Origin: Bacteroidota bacterium
GTDB lineage: Bacteria > Bacteroidota > Bacteroidia > Cytophagales > Cytophagaceae
Direction of reading: 5' to 3'
Length of the DNA stretch: 64,000 bases
NCBI GenBank assembly: GCA_023391415.1
Contig: JAEWAY010000013.1
Span: 62,001-126,000, forward strand
Under the pieces are notes generated by a model. The model saw only the letters and a list, made by a program, of their open reading frames with translations. It did not search any database and was not told the DNA's origin. Both the position numbers and the translations under genes were made by a program. Shown piece by piece: positions 27,484-36,890 of the stretch (position 1 is its first letter; every line of letters begins with the position of its first letter).

Positions 27484-28662
27484 TTGAAAAAAATACGCTA
27501 TATCATATTTCTGAAAGATGTATGGCAGTTGTCACTTACTTCTTTTGGAGGACCCCAAGCGCATATGGGGCTTTTTCATAAAGTGCTGGTTGAGAAGAGA
27601 GCCTATGTTTCCGAAGTTGATCTGATAGAGCTCAATTCTTTTTGTAATATTTTGCCTGGCCCGGCCAGTACTCAGACGTTGATCGCGGTCGGGTACAAAA
27701 TAGGGGGAGCTTTATTGGCTTTCCTGACACTTCTTGTATGGATGTTGCCCGCGACATTAATTATGACTGGCGCCGCCCTTTTAATAGAATACCTGAGTGG
27801 GTCGCTGGAGGTAGCCCGGTTCATACAACCTATGGCCGTGAGCTTTGTCGCCTACGCGGTAGTAAAAATTGTTCGGACGGCGGTTACGACCAAAACGGCG
27901 GTTGTTTTATTTACCGTATCCACACTTCTTTGCTATTCTATTAATTATCCAGGGATATTTCCACTTGTACTCATAGTGTCAGGCATACTAACCGCGTTGA
28001 AATTCAGAAGACATCCAAAGGAACATAAGGAACCATGGAAGATTAAATGGGGCAACTTTATCCTGTACGCTACCATTTTTATTCTGGCGGCGCTATTGGG
28101 ACATATTCTGGATTATAAGCCTATCCGCTTGTTTGAAAATTTTTTTAGGAATGGAAGCTATATTTTTGGCGGAGGACAGCCTTTGAGTGGGATGTTGTAC
28201 AAGGAATTTGTCGATTTTAAAGGATACCTTACAAAAGACGAGTTTACGGCTGGTTACGCGTTGCAGCAGGCGCTTCCAGGACCTTCATTCGCGTTTAGCG
28301 CGTTTGTCGGAAGCCTTTCCTTGAGAGAGTTTGGTATTCCGGGACAAGTCTTGGGTGGCTTTGTCGCGATTATTGGTATTTTTCTTCCTGGCACCTTAAT
28401 GATCTTCTTTATTATACGTTTTTGGGATAGGCTAAAAAAATACCGTCCGGTCAAAGCTTCTCTGGAAGGAGTCAACGCGGCGAGTGGAGGGATTATTCTG
28501 GCTACAGCCATGCAGCTAACGCAACCCTTTATGAAAGAAAATATAGAGTTGGCGCTTCTCAATTTTTCAATATGCCTGGTTACGTTCTTGCTGCTGGTTT
28601 ATACAAAAATTCCGGCTCCCTATCTTATTCTCGCGGGTTTATTGGCTGGAATCGTATTATGA
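27484..28662 (+). CDS. chrA: Chromate transporter family (CHR) membrane protein
   Basis: 392 aa with two homologous halves, as in long-chain CHR proteins. The first half shows SFGGPQAHMG and NILPGPASTQ; the second shows FGGGQPLSGM and QALPGPSFAF. About ten to twelve transmembrane helices. ChrA exports chromate; natural substrates of many homologues are unproven. The start is TTG 27484: the frame closes upstream at 27439 and no ATG occurs before the conserved GGP motif. No chrB regulator is adjacent. Confidence 0.85.
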   Translation: MKKIRYIIFLKDVWQLSLTSFGGPQAHMGLFHKVLVEKRAYVSEVDLIELNSFCNILPGPASTQTLIAVGYKIGGALLAFLTLLVWMLPATLIMTGAALLIEYLSGSLEVARFIQPMAVSFVAYAVVKIVRTAVTTKTAVVLFTVSTLLCYSINYPGIFPLVLIVSGILTALKFRRHPKEHKEPWKIKWGNFILYATIFILAALLGHILDYKPIRLFENFFRNGSYIFGGGQPLSGMLYKEFVDFKGYLTKDEFTAGYALQQALPGPSFAFSAFVGSLSLREFGIPGQVLGGFVAIIGIFLPGTLMIFFIIRFWDRLKKYRPVKASLEGVNAASGGIILATAMQLTQPFMKENIELALLNFSICLVTFLLLVYTKIPAPYLILAGLLAGIVL

Positions 28663-28708
28663 TCTGATAAAGATTGATTATGAGTTATATCAGGATCATA
28701 ATACGATT
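28650..28708 (+). terminator. Long hairpin at the chrA stop codon
   Basis: AATCGTATTATGATC at 28650-28664 is perfectly repeated in inverse at 28694-28708. The stem continues inward (TGATA with TATCA) across a one-base bulge to about 20 bp, with an 18-base loop. The chrA TGA is in the left arm. A T run begins six bases after the right arm, inside the 3' end of the convergent rfbA gene, so this looks like the chrA terminator. Confidence 0.65.
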
Positions 28709-28713
28709 CGGAC

Positions 28714-29577
28714 TTATTTTTTTATCAGTCGCGTTAGATATTGTCCGTAGCCACTTTTCATAAGAGGAGCGGCAAGCTCTTCCAGTTGCGCGTCGTTGAT
28801 AAACTTCATGGCGTAGGCGACTTCTTCTATGCATCCTACTTTCAACCCCTGTCTTTCTTCAATTACCTGGACAAACTGTCCAGCTTGCATAAGGGAATCG
28901 AATGTGCCGGTATCAAGCCACGCCGTTCCTCTGCTTAATATGCTGGTTCGAAGCTTGCCCATTTCAAGGTAGGCTTTATTGACGTCTGTTATTTCGTATT
29001 CTCCTCGGGCGCTTGGTTTTAGATTTTTAGCGATGTCAATTACCTGATTGTCATAAAAATAAAACCCGGGAACCGCGTAATTGGATTTGGGTCGCGACGG
29101 TTTTTCCTCAATGGAAATTACTTTCCGGTTATTGTCAAACTCAACCACGCCATAACGTTCCGGATCCTGTACATGATACGCGAAAATGACTCCGCCATCC
29201 GGATCATTGTTATTACATAAAGTATCGCTGAGACCGGAGCCATAAAAAATATTGTCTCCCAGGATCAGCGCGACCTTTTCGTCGCCGATAAATTTTTCTC
29301 CTATCACAAATGCCTGAGCGAGTCCGTTAGGCTCAGGTTGTTCCGCGTATTCAAAGGTCATGCCTAGTTTTTTACCATCTCCAAGAAGCTTTCGGAAATT
29401 GGGTAGATCGTGAGGAGTGGAAATGATAAGTACTTCCCGAATACCGGCGAGCATCAGACATGAAAGCGGATAATAGATCATGGGCTTGTCGTAAACCGGC
29501 ATAAGTTGTTTACTGACAGCGAGAGTTAATGGATGCAATCGTGTGCCGGATCCGCCGGCAAGAATAATTCCTTTCAT
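28714..29577 (-). CDS. rfbA: Glucose-1-phosphate thymidylyltransferase
   Basis: 287 aa. The nucleotidyltransferase motif GGSGTRLHPLT at the N-terminus and LGDNIFYGSGL, EKPSRPKSNYAVPG and WLDTGTFDSL are standard for RmlA/RfbA. It makes dTDP-glucose, the substrate of RfbB encoded two genes upstream in the same operon. It is the last gene of the minus-strand nucleotide-sugar arm and overlaps the preceding epimerase gene by four bases. rfbC and rfbD for rhamnose are not present. Confidence 0.96.
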   Translation of the reverse strand: MKGIILAGGSGTRLHPLTLAVSKQLMPVYDKPMIYYPLSCLMLAGIREVLIISTPHDLPNFRKLLGDGKKLGMTFEYAEQPEPNGLAQAFVIGEKFIGDEKVALILGDNIFYGSGLSDTLCNNNDPDGGVIFAYHVQDPERYGVVEFDNNRKVISIEEKPSRPKSNYAVPGFYFYDNQVIDIAKNLKPSARGEYEITDVNKAYLEMGKLRTSILSRGTAWLDTGTFDSLMQAGQFVQVIEERQGLKVGCIEEVAYAMKFINDAQLEELAAPLMKSGYGQYLTRLIKK

Positions 29578-30578
29578 GAGCTCGATTTAGTTAGATTATA
29601 GATTGACTTAAACCACTTGTAGGTCTTGTCGATTCCATCCGAAAAGCGTACTTCAGGAGTGTAGCCAAGAAGCCGGACGGCTTTTGATATATCCGCGAGA
29701 CTGTCTCTGACATCGCCGGTCCTGCTCTCGACGAAGCAAGGAGCGAGAGGAGAGTGACTAAGTTCTTTTAATATATTGAAAAGCGACATGATGGAAGTCC
29801 TTTCTCCAACGGCCACATTATAGATTTGGTTTAGAGCTTCTTTTTTAGGAGTAGTAGCGGCCCTGATATTGGCTTGAACTACATTTTCGATGTATGTAAA
29901 ATCCCGGGTCTGGTTGCCATCGCCTTCTATTATGGGAGATTCTCCTTGTAAGAAGGCCATGATAAACTTGGGAATCACCGCCGCGTAAGCGCCTTCCGGA
30001 TTTTGCCTTGGCCCAAAAACGTTAAAATAACGGAGACCGATTGTATCAAGCCCGTAAATTCGATTGAAAACCTCCGCGTATAATTCATTGACATACTTTG
30101 TGACCGCGTAGGGCGATAAGGGTTTTCCGATAATTTCTTCTTTTTTAGGTAGGCTAAGGCTATCTCCATAGGTAGAAGACGACGCCGCGTAGACAAAACG
30201 ATGGACATTATTGTCCCGGGCGGCTAAAAGCATATTCAGAAAGCCGTTAATATTGGTATTGTTGGTCGCGATGGGATCCTTAACGCTTCTTGGTACGGAT
30301 CCCAGAGCGGCTTGATGCAATATGATATCGATATTCCGGCAAGCAGTATCGCAGGTAGGAAGATCGGTAACGCTACCCTCTATGAAACCGAACGCGGGAT
30401 TGGAAAAAAACGGTTGTATATTTTCCAGGGAGCCGGTCTCAAGGTTGTCCAGTACCAATACTCTTTTGGCTTTACGCGTTAAAAGATATTCTACCAGATT
30501 TGAACCTATAAATCCGGCTCCTCCTGTTATTAAGAACGAGTAGCTTGAAAGATCACCATAATGATATGATGTAATCAT
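29574..30578 (-). CDS. UDP-N-acetylglucosamine 4-epimerase, WbpP/TviC type
   Basis: 334 aa extended SDR enzyme. NAD-binding TGGAGFIGSNLVEYLL near residue 18, catalytic Ser/Tyr in ASSSTYGD and SPYAVTKYVNELYAEVF. The combination DNLETGSLENI, LGSVPRSV, RYFNVFGPRQNPEGAYAAVIPK is that of WbpP/TviC, which interconverts UDP-GlcNAc and UDP-GalNAc or their uronic acids. With the TviB-like dehydrogenase in the same operon it would give UDP-GalNAcA. Substrate choice is inferred from similarity. Confidence 0.85.
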   Translation of the reverse strand: MITSYHYGDLSSYSFLITGGAGFIGSNLVEYLLTRKAKRVLVLDNLETGSLENIQPFFSNPAFGFIEGSVTDLPTCDTACRNIDIILHQAALGSVPRSVKDPIATNNTNINGFLNMLLAARDNNVHRFVYAASSSTYGDSLSLPKKEEIIGKPLSPYAVTKYVNELYAEVFNRIYGLDTIGLRYFNVFGPRQNPEGAYAAVIPKFIMAFLQGESPIIEGDGNQTRDFTYIENVVQANIRAATTPKKEALNQIYNVAVGERTSIMSLFNILKELSHSPLAPCFVESRTGDVRDSLADISKAVRLLGYTPEVRFSDGIDKTYKWFKSIYNLTKSSS

Positions 30579-30590
30579 TTAATTATTTGC

Positions 30591-31652
30591 TTATTGTTTG
30601 GACACTTCGTATTGTTCACGATAGTAATTCTGGTAATTGCCGGAGGTGACATTGTCGAGCCACTTTTCGTTATTCAGATACCAGTCTACCGTAATTTCAA
30701 GTCCCTCATTAAATTGGAGAGATGGCTCCCAGCCCAATTCCTCTTTGATTTTACCCGCGTCAATGGCATAACGAAAGTCATGACCCGCCCGATCGGTAAC
30801 ATAGGTAATCAGCTTGGCGGATTCACCTTCTTCGCGGCCGAGCTTCTTGTCCATAATGGAGCATAATAACTTGATGAGGTCAAGGTTTTTCCATTCATTA
30901 TGGCCGCCAATATTGTATGTCTCCCCTATTCTGCCTTTATGAAAAACAACGTCAATCGCTCTCGCGTGATCGACAACATACAACCAGTCCCTGACGTTTT
31001 CTCCTTTGCCATATACGGGAAGTGGCTTCTTGTGTTTAATATTGTTGATAAACAGGGGGATTAGTTTTTCCGGGAACTGGTTCTGACCATAGTTGTTAGA
31101 GCAATTGGTTATGACTACCGGAAGGCCATACGTATTGTGATATGCCCGGACAAATTGATCCGACGAGGCTTTTGACGCGGAATAAGGTGATTGAGGATCA
31201 TAGGAAGTGGTTTCTGTAAAGTAGCCTTCGTCGCCAAGTGAGCCATATACCTCGTCCGTAGAAACATGATAGAAAAGACGCCCTTCAAAACGATCTTTCC
31301 ATAATTCTTTGGCCGCGTTCATCAGTGTGACGGTTCCTATGACATTTGTTCTGAGAAATTCCATTGGATTTTTTATCGAACGGTCCACATGCGATTCGGC
31401 GGCAAGATGAATGACGCTGTCAAACTTGTGTTCGTTAAAAATGGAGAAAATATAATCCGCTTCCGCGATATCGCCCCGTAAAAATGTATAATTTTCTTTG
31501 TCTTCTACATCCTGCAGATTCTCAAGATTACCCGCGTATGTTAGTTTGTCCAGGTTAAAAATATGATACTCGGGATACTTGTTGACAAACAATCGGACTA
31601 CGTGAGAACCGATAAATCCGGCTCCTCCTGTTATTAATATATTCTTTTTCAT
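30591..31652 (-). CDS. rfbB: dTDP-glucose 4,6-dehydratase
   Basis: 353 aa extended SDR. NAD motif TGGAGFIGSHVVRLF, the dehydratase signatures HLAAESHVDRSI and HVSTDEVYGSLG, and catalytic YSASKASSDQF. It converts dTDP-glucose to dTDP-4-keto-6-deoxyglucose, the branch point for rhamnose and amino-deoxy sugars. The downstream enzymes that decide the final sugar are not in this window. Confidence 0.96.
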   Translation of the reverse strand: MKKNILITGGAGFIGSHVVRLFVNKYPEYHIFNLDKLTYAGNLENLQDVEDKENYTFLRGDIAEADYIFSIFNEHKFDSVIHLAAESHVDRSIKNPMEFLRTNVIGTVTLMNAAKELWKDRFEGRLFYHVSTDEVYGSLGDEGYFTETTSYDPQSPYSASKASSDQFVRAYHNTYGLPVVITNCSNNYGQNQFPEKLIPLFINNIKHKKPLPVYGKGENVRDWLYVVDHARAIDVVFHKGRIGETYNIGGHNEWKNLDLIKLLCSIMDKKLGREEGESAKLITYVTDRAGHDFRYAIDAGKIKEELGWEPSLQFNEGLEITVDWYLNNEKWLDNVTSGNYQNYYREQYEVSKQ

Positions 31653-31658
31653 AGGTGC

Positions 31659-32672
31659 TCAGTTTAATGTTTTTTGCCAGTTCCAGGCATGAAGAAGCGC
31701 GTCTTTAAGTGAATATTCGGCCACCCATCCTAGTACATTCCTTGATTTTTCAACTTCCGACCATATTTTTTCCACATCGCCGGGCCTGCGGGGACCTATT
31801 TCATAATTTAGAGGCTGATTAGTCACCTCCAGAAAGGTTTTTACCAGCTCCATCACGGAATTACCTTTGCCGGTGCCTATATTAAAAACTTCGCTATATC
31901 CTTTATTCGTTGATTTTTTTATAAACTCCAGAGCCTTGACATGCGCCCTCGCGAGATCGACTACATGGATGTAATCTCTTATACAGGTGCCGTCCGAGGT
32001 ATGATAGTCGTTTCCGAAGATAGTGAGTTTTTCCCTTATACCCGCGGCCGTTTGAGTAATAAAAGGGACGAGATTGTTCGGGACTCCGAGAGGAAGTTCT
32101 CCGATAATGGCGCTCGGATGCGCCCCGATTGGATTAAAGTATCTAAGAATCACCGCTTGTATGTCGGCTTGTCTGGCAAAGTCTTCGATGATTTCTTCAC
32201 TGATCTTTTTGGTATTGCCATAGGGTGATTCCACAGTGGCTCTGGGAATGGACTCGTTTACCGGAAGAGTATCCGGTTCTCCATAAACGGTACAGGAAGA
32301 TGAAAATACAAATGGATTGACATTAAACTCTTCCATAATTCTTAGCAGGGCTACCAGACTGCCGATATTGTTGTGATAGTACTTTAACGGAAGCTTTACT
32401 GATTCTCCCACTGCTTTATACGCGGCGAAATGTATAACACCGCCGATATTTTTTTCCTGTTTGAATACATTTTTCAGCGCCTGATAATCCGTACAGTCTA
32501 TGTTATGACATACGATTTCCTTTTGAGTGATATTGTGTAAGGCTTGAAGAACAGATGGATGGGAATTGGAAAAATTGTCCGCTATCACAGGAGTATAACC
32601 CGCGTTGATCAATTCAACGACTGTATGGGAACCTATATAGCCCGCGCCACCGGTAACGAGAATTTTAGTCAT
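31659..32672 (-). CDS. galE: UDP-glucose 4-epimerase
   Basis: 337 aa extended SDR. NAD motif TGGAGYIGSHTVVEL, GalE signatures VIHFAAYKAVGESV and FSSSCTVYGEP, catalytic SPYGNTKKISEEII, and RYFNPIGAHPSAIIGE. It interconverts UDP-glucose and UDP-galactose. It lies four bases after the TviB-like gene and six before rfbB in the operon. Confidence 0.95.
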   Translation of the reverse strand: MTKILVTGGAGYIGSHTVVELINAGYTPVIADNFSNSHPSVLQALHNITQKEIVCHNIDCTDYQALKNVFKQEKNIGGVIHFAAYKAVGESVKLPLKYYHNNIGSLVALLRIMEEFNVNPFVFSSSCTVYGEPDTLPVNESIPRATVESPYGNTKKISEEIIEDFARQADIQAVILRYFNPIGAHPSAIIGELPLGVPNNLVPFITQTAAGIREKLTIFGNDYHTSDGTCIRDYIHVVDLARAHVKALEFIKKSTNKGYSEVFNIGTGKGNSVMELVKTFLEVTNQPLNYEIGPRRPGDVEKIWSEVEKSRNVLGWVAEYSLKDALLHAWNWQKTLN

Positions 32673-32676
32673 ATTT

Positions 32677-33975
32677 TTATAAACTCCAGTAATGAAAATG
32701 ATTATTCGTTTCGAATAAGTCTTTAAAAATACCCTTTATATCAATAAATATAGTATTTCTGAAGGAATGCTTCATAAAGTAGTTTAGATCAAGCGCCTTA
32801 AACTGATTGTGAGGCACTGCCAGAATAATCGCCTGATAACGTCCTTCCGGTTTCTTTAACAGTTCCAGTTTATATTCTTTCAGAAAATCTTCGGAATCCG
32901 CCAATGGATCCACCGTATCTACTTCGACACCGAACGATTTGATTTCTTGAATCATATCGGCTACTTTGGAATTGCGTATATCTTTTACGTTTTCCTTAAA
33001 AGTCGCGCCCAGCACCAATGTTTTAGATTCGGGAATATTGAAACCCGCTTTAATAAGTAGCTGAACAGTTTTTTTTCCGACATACGCGCCCATACCATCA
33101 TTGATTGTGCGGCCGCTAAGGATCACGCGGGGGTGATAACCCAACCCCTGGGATTTATACGTAAGATAATAGGGATCTACGCCTATGCAATGTCCTCCGA
33201 CCAGTCCCGGAGAAAATTTTAAAAAATTCCATTTGGTCCCGGCGGCTTCCAGTACATCGTATGTATTGATGTTCATTCGGTCAAATATCATCGATAACTC
33301 ATTCATCAACGCGATATTAAGATCCCGTTGGGTGTTTTCAATTACTTTCGCCGCTTCCGCTACCTTGATAGTAGGCGCCTTGTGTATGCCCGCTTCGACT
33401 ACGAGGGCGTAGATATCTCCGATAATATCAAGACTATCCTGATCGCAGGCGGATACTACTTTAACTATTCTGGAGAGGGTATGTTCTTTGTCGCCCGGAT
33501 TTATTCGTTCGGGAGAATAACCATATTTAAACTGGACTCCCGCGGTAAGTCCTGATTCTTTTTCGATCAGCGGGACACATTCATCTTCTGTACAACCGGG
33601 ATATACCGTGCTTTCGTAAACGACAGTATCACCTTCCTTAATGACGCGACCGATCATTCGAGACGCGGCCTTTAGCGCGTTGAGGTCTGGCATGTTGTAA
33701 GCGTCGATCGGAGTGGGAACCGCTATAATAAAGAAATGAGCCTGCCGCAGGTCTTCGCTGGATGAACTAAAGATAATATCCCGATCCACGAATTCAGTTT
33801 GGGCGATTTCACCGGAGGGGTCAATTTGTTGTTTAAGACTGGAAATTTTCGATTCGTTGATGTCAAAACCGATTACCCGCGTTTTTTTCGCGAATTCGAG
33901 AGCGATGGGTAAACCCACATAGCCCATACCGATTACGGCGATACGTTTTTTCTTTTCAATTATTTCCTGCACCAT
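32677..33975 (-). CDS. UDP-N-acetylhexosamine 6-dehydrogenase, WbpA/TviB type
   Basis: 432 aa. N-terminal NAD-binding motif VIGMGYVGLPIALEFA, substrate-binding GYSPERINPGD, catalytic cysteine in GLVGGHCIGVDPYYLT, and C-terminal LGATFKENVKDIRNSK. This pattern separates the UDP-N-acetylhexosamine dehydrogenases from UDP-glucose dehydrogenase, which is also encoded in this operon. The product would be UDP-GlcNAcA or UDP-GalNAcA. Neighbours are the WbpD-like acetyltransferase upstream and galE downstream. Confidence 0.88.
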   Translation of the reverse strand: MVQEIIEKKKRIAVIGMGYVGLPIALEFAKKTRVIGFDINESKISSLKQQIDPSGEIAQTEFVDRDIIFSSSSEDLRQAHFFIIAVPTPIDAYNMPDLNALKAASRMIGRVIKEGDTVVYESTVYPGCTEDECVPLIEKESGLTAGVQFKYGYSPERINPGDKEHTLSRIVKVVSACDQDSLDIIGDIYALVVEAGIHKAPTIKVAEAAKVIENTQRDLNIALMNELSMIFDRMNINTYDVLEAAGTKWNFLKFSPGLVGGHCIGVDPYYLTYKSQGLGYHPRVILSGRTINDGMGAYVGKKTVQLLIKAGFNIPESKTLVLGATFKENVKDIRNSKVADMIQEIKSFGVEVDTVDPLADSEDFLKEYKLELLKKPEGRYQAIILAVPHNQFKALDLNYFMKHSFRNTIFIDIKGIFKDLFETNNHFHYWSL

Positions 33976-33981
33976 ACTATA

Positions 33982-34569
33982 CTAAGGAATTATTTTTTCT
34001 AACTGATCACCAGTTAGTTTATATCGATAAGCGCTTTCCGGACAAATAGCAATCCCTTCTTCGTTGAAACGCAAACGATGTCCGTATTCGCTCACCCACC
34101 CTGTTTGCATGGCCGGGACTCCTGTCACGAGCGCGAAAGGGGGCACGTCCTTAGTCACTACGGCCCCTGCTCCGATCAGGGAATAGGCTCCGAGACGCGC
34201 GCCGCAGACAATGGTGGCGTTGGCGCCAATAGAGCAACCCTTGTCTATTTTGGTAGCGAGATATTGATCTGTTCTCGGAATCGCGCTTCTCGGATTTTTT
34301 ATGTTGGTAAAAACCACGGATGGACCAATAAAGACATCGTCTTCACATACAACGCCTGTATATAAGGATACGTTGTTTTGAATTTTGACATTATCGCCAA
34401 TTACGACTCCATTGGCGATGAATACGTTTTGACCAATATTGCAATTGGCCCCCAATCGGGCTCCGGGCATGATATGGCAAAAATGCCAGATCTTCGATCC
34501 GGCGCCAATAAAACATCCTTCATCAGCGAATGATGAAGGATGTATAAAATATGTGTTTGTATTTTTCAG
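33982..34569 (-). CDS. WbpD-like sugar N-acetyltransferase with a non-canonical start
   Basis: Left-handed beta-helix acyltransferase with many hexapeptide repeats (IGQNVFIANGVVIGDNVKI, SIGANATIVCGARLGAYSLIG) and the catalytic-type PPFALVTGVPA end. The first ATG is at 34470 (162 aa), but the frame upstream encodes the conserved family N-terminus YFIHPSSFADEG and KIWHFCHIMPGA without a stop. No ATG, GTG or TTG precedes it after the upstream uxs stop (34577). I therefore place the start at CTG 34569, seven bases past that stop, giving 195 aa, close to WbpD. An ATT at 34572 is an alternative. WbpD acetylates the 3-amino group of UDP-GlcNAc3NA; its usual partners WbpB and WbpE are absent here. 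Confidence 0.75.
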   Translation of the reverse strand: MKNTNTYFIHPSSFADEGCFIGAGSKIWHFCHIMPGARLGANCNIGQNVFIANGVVIGDNVKIQNNVSLYTGVVCEDDVFIGPSVVFTNIKNPRSAIPRTDQYLATKIDKGCSIGANATIVCGARLGAYSLIGAGAVVTKDVPPFALVTGVPAMQTGWVSEYGHRLRFNEEGIAICPESAYRYKLTGDQLEKIIP

Positions 34570-34576
34570 AATAGAA

Positions 34577-35551
34577 TCAATAAAACTCTTTTGGCCTTGT
34601 TTCCTTAACGGGAAGACCCTGAAAATATTCCAACGTGATTTTTAAACCATCCGCTCTGGATACTTTTGGCTCCCAGCCAAGAACTTCTTTCGCTTTTGAA
34701 ATATCCGGACGCCTTTGTTTGGGGTCATCCTGAGGCAAGGGTTTGTATGTTATTTTCTGGTCCGAATCGGTAAGTCTGATGATTTCTTCAGCGAATTCCT
34801 TGATGGAGATCTCGACAGGGTTTCCTATGTTTACCGGAAGGTCATAGTCGCTCATTAGCAAGCGGTATATCCCGTCGATGAGATCGTCTACATAGCAAAA
34901 TGAGCGTGTCTGAGAACCATCGCCAAAAACAGTAAGGTCATCGCCTCGTAAAGCCTGACCAATGAATGCTGGAAGCGCCCGGCCATCGTTCAATCGCATT
35001 CTGGGACCATAAGTATTGAAAATGCGTACGATTCGTGTCTCTACACCATGAAACCGGTTGTAAGCCATTGTGATAGCCTCCTGGAATCTCTTAGCTTCGT
35101 CATATACGCCTCTCGGCCCAATGGGATTGACATTGCCCCAATAGTCTTCATTTTGCGGATGTACAGTTGGATCACCGTATATTTCAGAAGTACTGGCTAC
35201 CAGAATCCTCGCTTTTTTCGCTTTAGCCAGTCCAAGAAGATTATGCGTTCCAAGAGAACCTACCTTCAATGTCTGGATTGGAATCTTAAGATAATCGATC
35301 GGGCTCGCGGGAGAGGCGAAATGAAGGATGTAATCAAGATCACCCGGAACATGGACAAATTTGCTTACATCATGATGATGGAATTCAAAGTTTGGCAATT
35401 TGAACAAATGCTCGATATTGTCAAGAGAACCAGTGATAAGGTTGTCCATGGCGATAACATGGCAACCCTCTTTAATAAACCGGTCACATAAATGAGAACC
35501 TAAAAAACCGGCTCCACCCGTAATTAAAACTCTTTTCTTTTTTGATGTCAT
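34577..35551 (-). CDS. uxs: UDP-glucuronate decarboxylase (UDP-xylose synthase)
   Basis: 324 aa extended SDR. NAD motif TGGAGFLGSHLCDRF, HFASPASPIDY, the catalytic ASTSEIYGDP and YDEAKRFQEAI, and RIFNTYGPRM are hallmarks of UXS. It converts UDP-glucuronate, made by the Ugd encoded just upstream, to UDP-xylose. It lies 13 bases after ugd. Confidence 0.94.
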   Translation of the reverse strand: MTSKKKRVLITGGAGFLGSHLCDRFIKEGCHVIAMDNLITGSLDNIEHLFKLPNFEFHHHDVSKFVHVPGDLDYILHFASPASPIDYLKIPIQTLKVGSLGTHNLLGLAKAKKARILVASTSEIYGDPTVHPQNEDYWGNVNPIGPRGVYDEAKRFQEAITMAYNRFHGVETRIVRIFNTYGPRMRLNDGRALPAFIGQALRGDDLTVFGDGSQTRSFCYVDDLIDGIYRLLMSDYDLPVNIGNPVEISIKEFAEEIIRLTDSDQKITYKPLPQDDPKQRRPDISKAKEVLGWEPKVSRADGLKITLEYFQGLPVKETRPKEFY

Positions 35552-35564
35552 TTTATAATAAAAA

Positions 35565-36890
35565 TCAGATACTTACCAATATTTTGCTCCCAGTTCTTCC
35601 GATAGACTCATAATGGAATCCCATCTCGATCATGCGGGCCGGCTCAAAGAGATTTCTCCCGTCAAATATGGCTTTGGTATTCATTTTTTTCGCGATTTTG
35701 TCAAAGTCAGGGTTTCTGAATTCAGGCCACTCAGTGACGATAATCAGCGTATCGGCGCCATCAAGTACGGAATAAGCGTCGTCGGAATATTCTATCTGTT
35801 TTCCAAGGAGGTCTTTCACATTGTCCATCGCTTCCGGGTCATACGCGGAAACTTTGGCTCCTTCTTTTAACAAGGAGTCGATCATATATAGGGCGGGCGC
35901 TTCGCGGATGTCGTCCGTATTCGGCTTGAAAGCGAGCCCCCACAGAGCGATTTTCTTGCCATTCAGATTATTGTTGAAATAAGCCCTTATTTTCGGCATC
36001 AGAATGGTTTTTTGTCTTTCATTGACTTCCATGACCGCGTTTAGAATCTGAAAGTCATATTCACTTTGCCTAGCCATTATGGAAAGCGCCTGTACGTCTT
36101 TGGGAAAGCAACTTCCTCCATAACCAATACCGGGAAACAGAAACCTTTTGCCGATACGGCTGTCGGTACCGATTCCTATACGGACATGATCTATATTGGC
36201 GTTTAGCTTTTCCGCCAGATTGGCCATTTCGTTCATGAAAGTGATCTTCATGGCAAGGAAAGCGTTGGCCGCGTATTTGGTCAGCTCAGCGGAGCGTTCG
36301 TCCATATAGATGATTGGATTACCTTGACGCACAAATGGGGCGTATAGCATATCCATTACTTTTTTCGCTTTGTCGGATGAGGTGCCGATCACTACTCGTT
36401 CAGGTTTCATGAAGTCGTCTACGGCTACGCCTTCTCTCAAAAATTCGGGATTGGATACCACATCGAATTCGGCGCTGGCGTATTGACCCAAGGCTTCCTT
36501 CACTTTATCCGCGGTACCTACCGGTACCGTACTTTTATCGACGATGACGGTATATTCTTTTAGTAAAGGACCAAGATCGTTGGCTACCTGCAATATATAG
36601 CTAAGGTCGGCTGAGCCGTCTTCGCCTGGAGGAGTCGGAAGGGCTAAAAAGATCACTTTGGCTCCTTCAATACCTTCTTTTAGGTTGGATGTAAAGTTAA
36701 GCCTTCCTTCCTGAATATTTCTGTTAAACAAAAGATCAAGTCCAGGCTCGTATATCGGCATCTGGCCTTGTCTCATCATGTTTACTTTTTTCTCATTGAT
36801 ATCAATGCAGGTAACAAAATTACCCGTTTCGGCGAAACAGGTTCCTGTGACGAGGCCTACATATCCGGTTCCTACTACAGCAACTTTCAT
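35565..36890 (-). CDS. ugd: UDP-glucose 6-dehydrogenase
   Basis: 441 aa. NAD-binding VVGTGYVGLVTGTCFAETG, VDKSTVPVGTADKV, SNPEFLREGVAVDDF, catalytic cysteine in GYGGSCFPKDVQAL, and C-terminal WGLAFKPNTDDIREAPA. It oxidises UDP-glucose to UDP-glucuronate, used directly or by Uxs. It is the first gene of the minus-strand sugar operon; I found no clear TAnnTTTG promoter in the 150 bases upstream. Confidence 0.96.
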   Translation of the reverse strand: MKVAVVGTGYVGLVTGTCFAETGNFVTCIDINEKKVNMMRQGQMPIYEPGLDLLFNRNIQEGRLNFTSNLKEGIEGAKVIFLALPTPPGEDGSADLSYILQVANDLGPLLKEYTVIVDKSTVPVGTADKVKEALGQYASAEFDVVSNPEFLREGVAVDDFMKPERVVIGTSSDKAKKVMDMLYAPFVRQGNPIIYMDERSAELTKYAANAFLAMKITFMNEMANLAEKLNANIDHVRIGIGTDSRIGKRFLFPGIGYGGSCFPKDVQALSIMARQSEYDFQILNAVMEVNERQKTILMPKIRAYFNNNLNGKKIALWGLAFKPNTDDIREAPALYMIDSLLKEGAKVSAYDPEAMDNVKDLLGKQIEYSDDAYSVLDGADTLIIVTEWPEFRNPDFDKIAKKMNTKAIFDGRNLFEPARMIEMGFHYESIGRTGSKILVSI

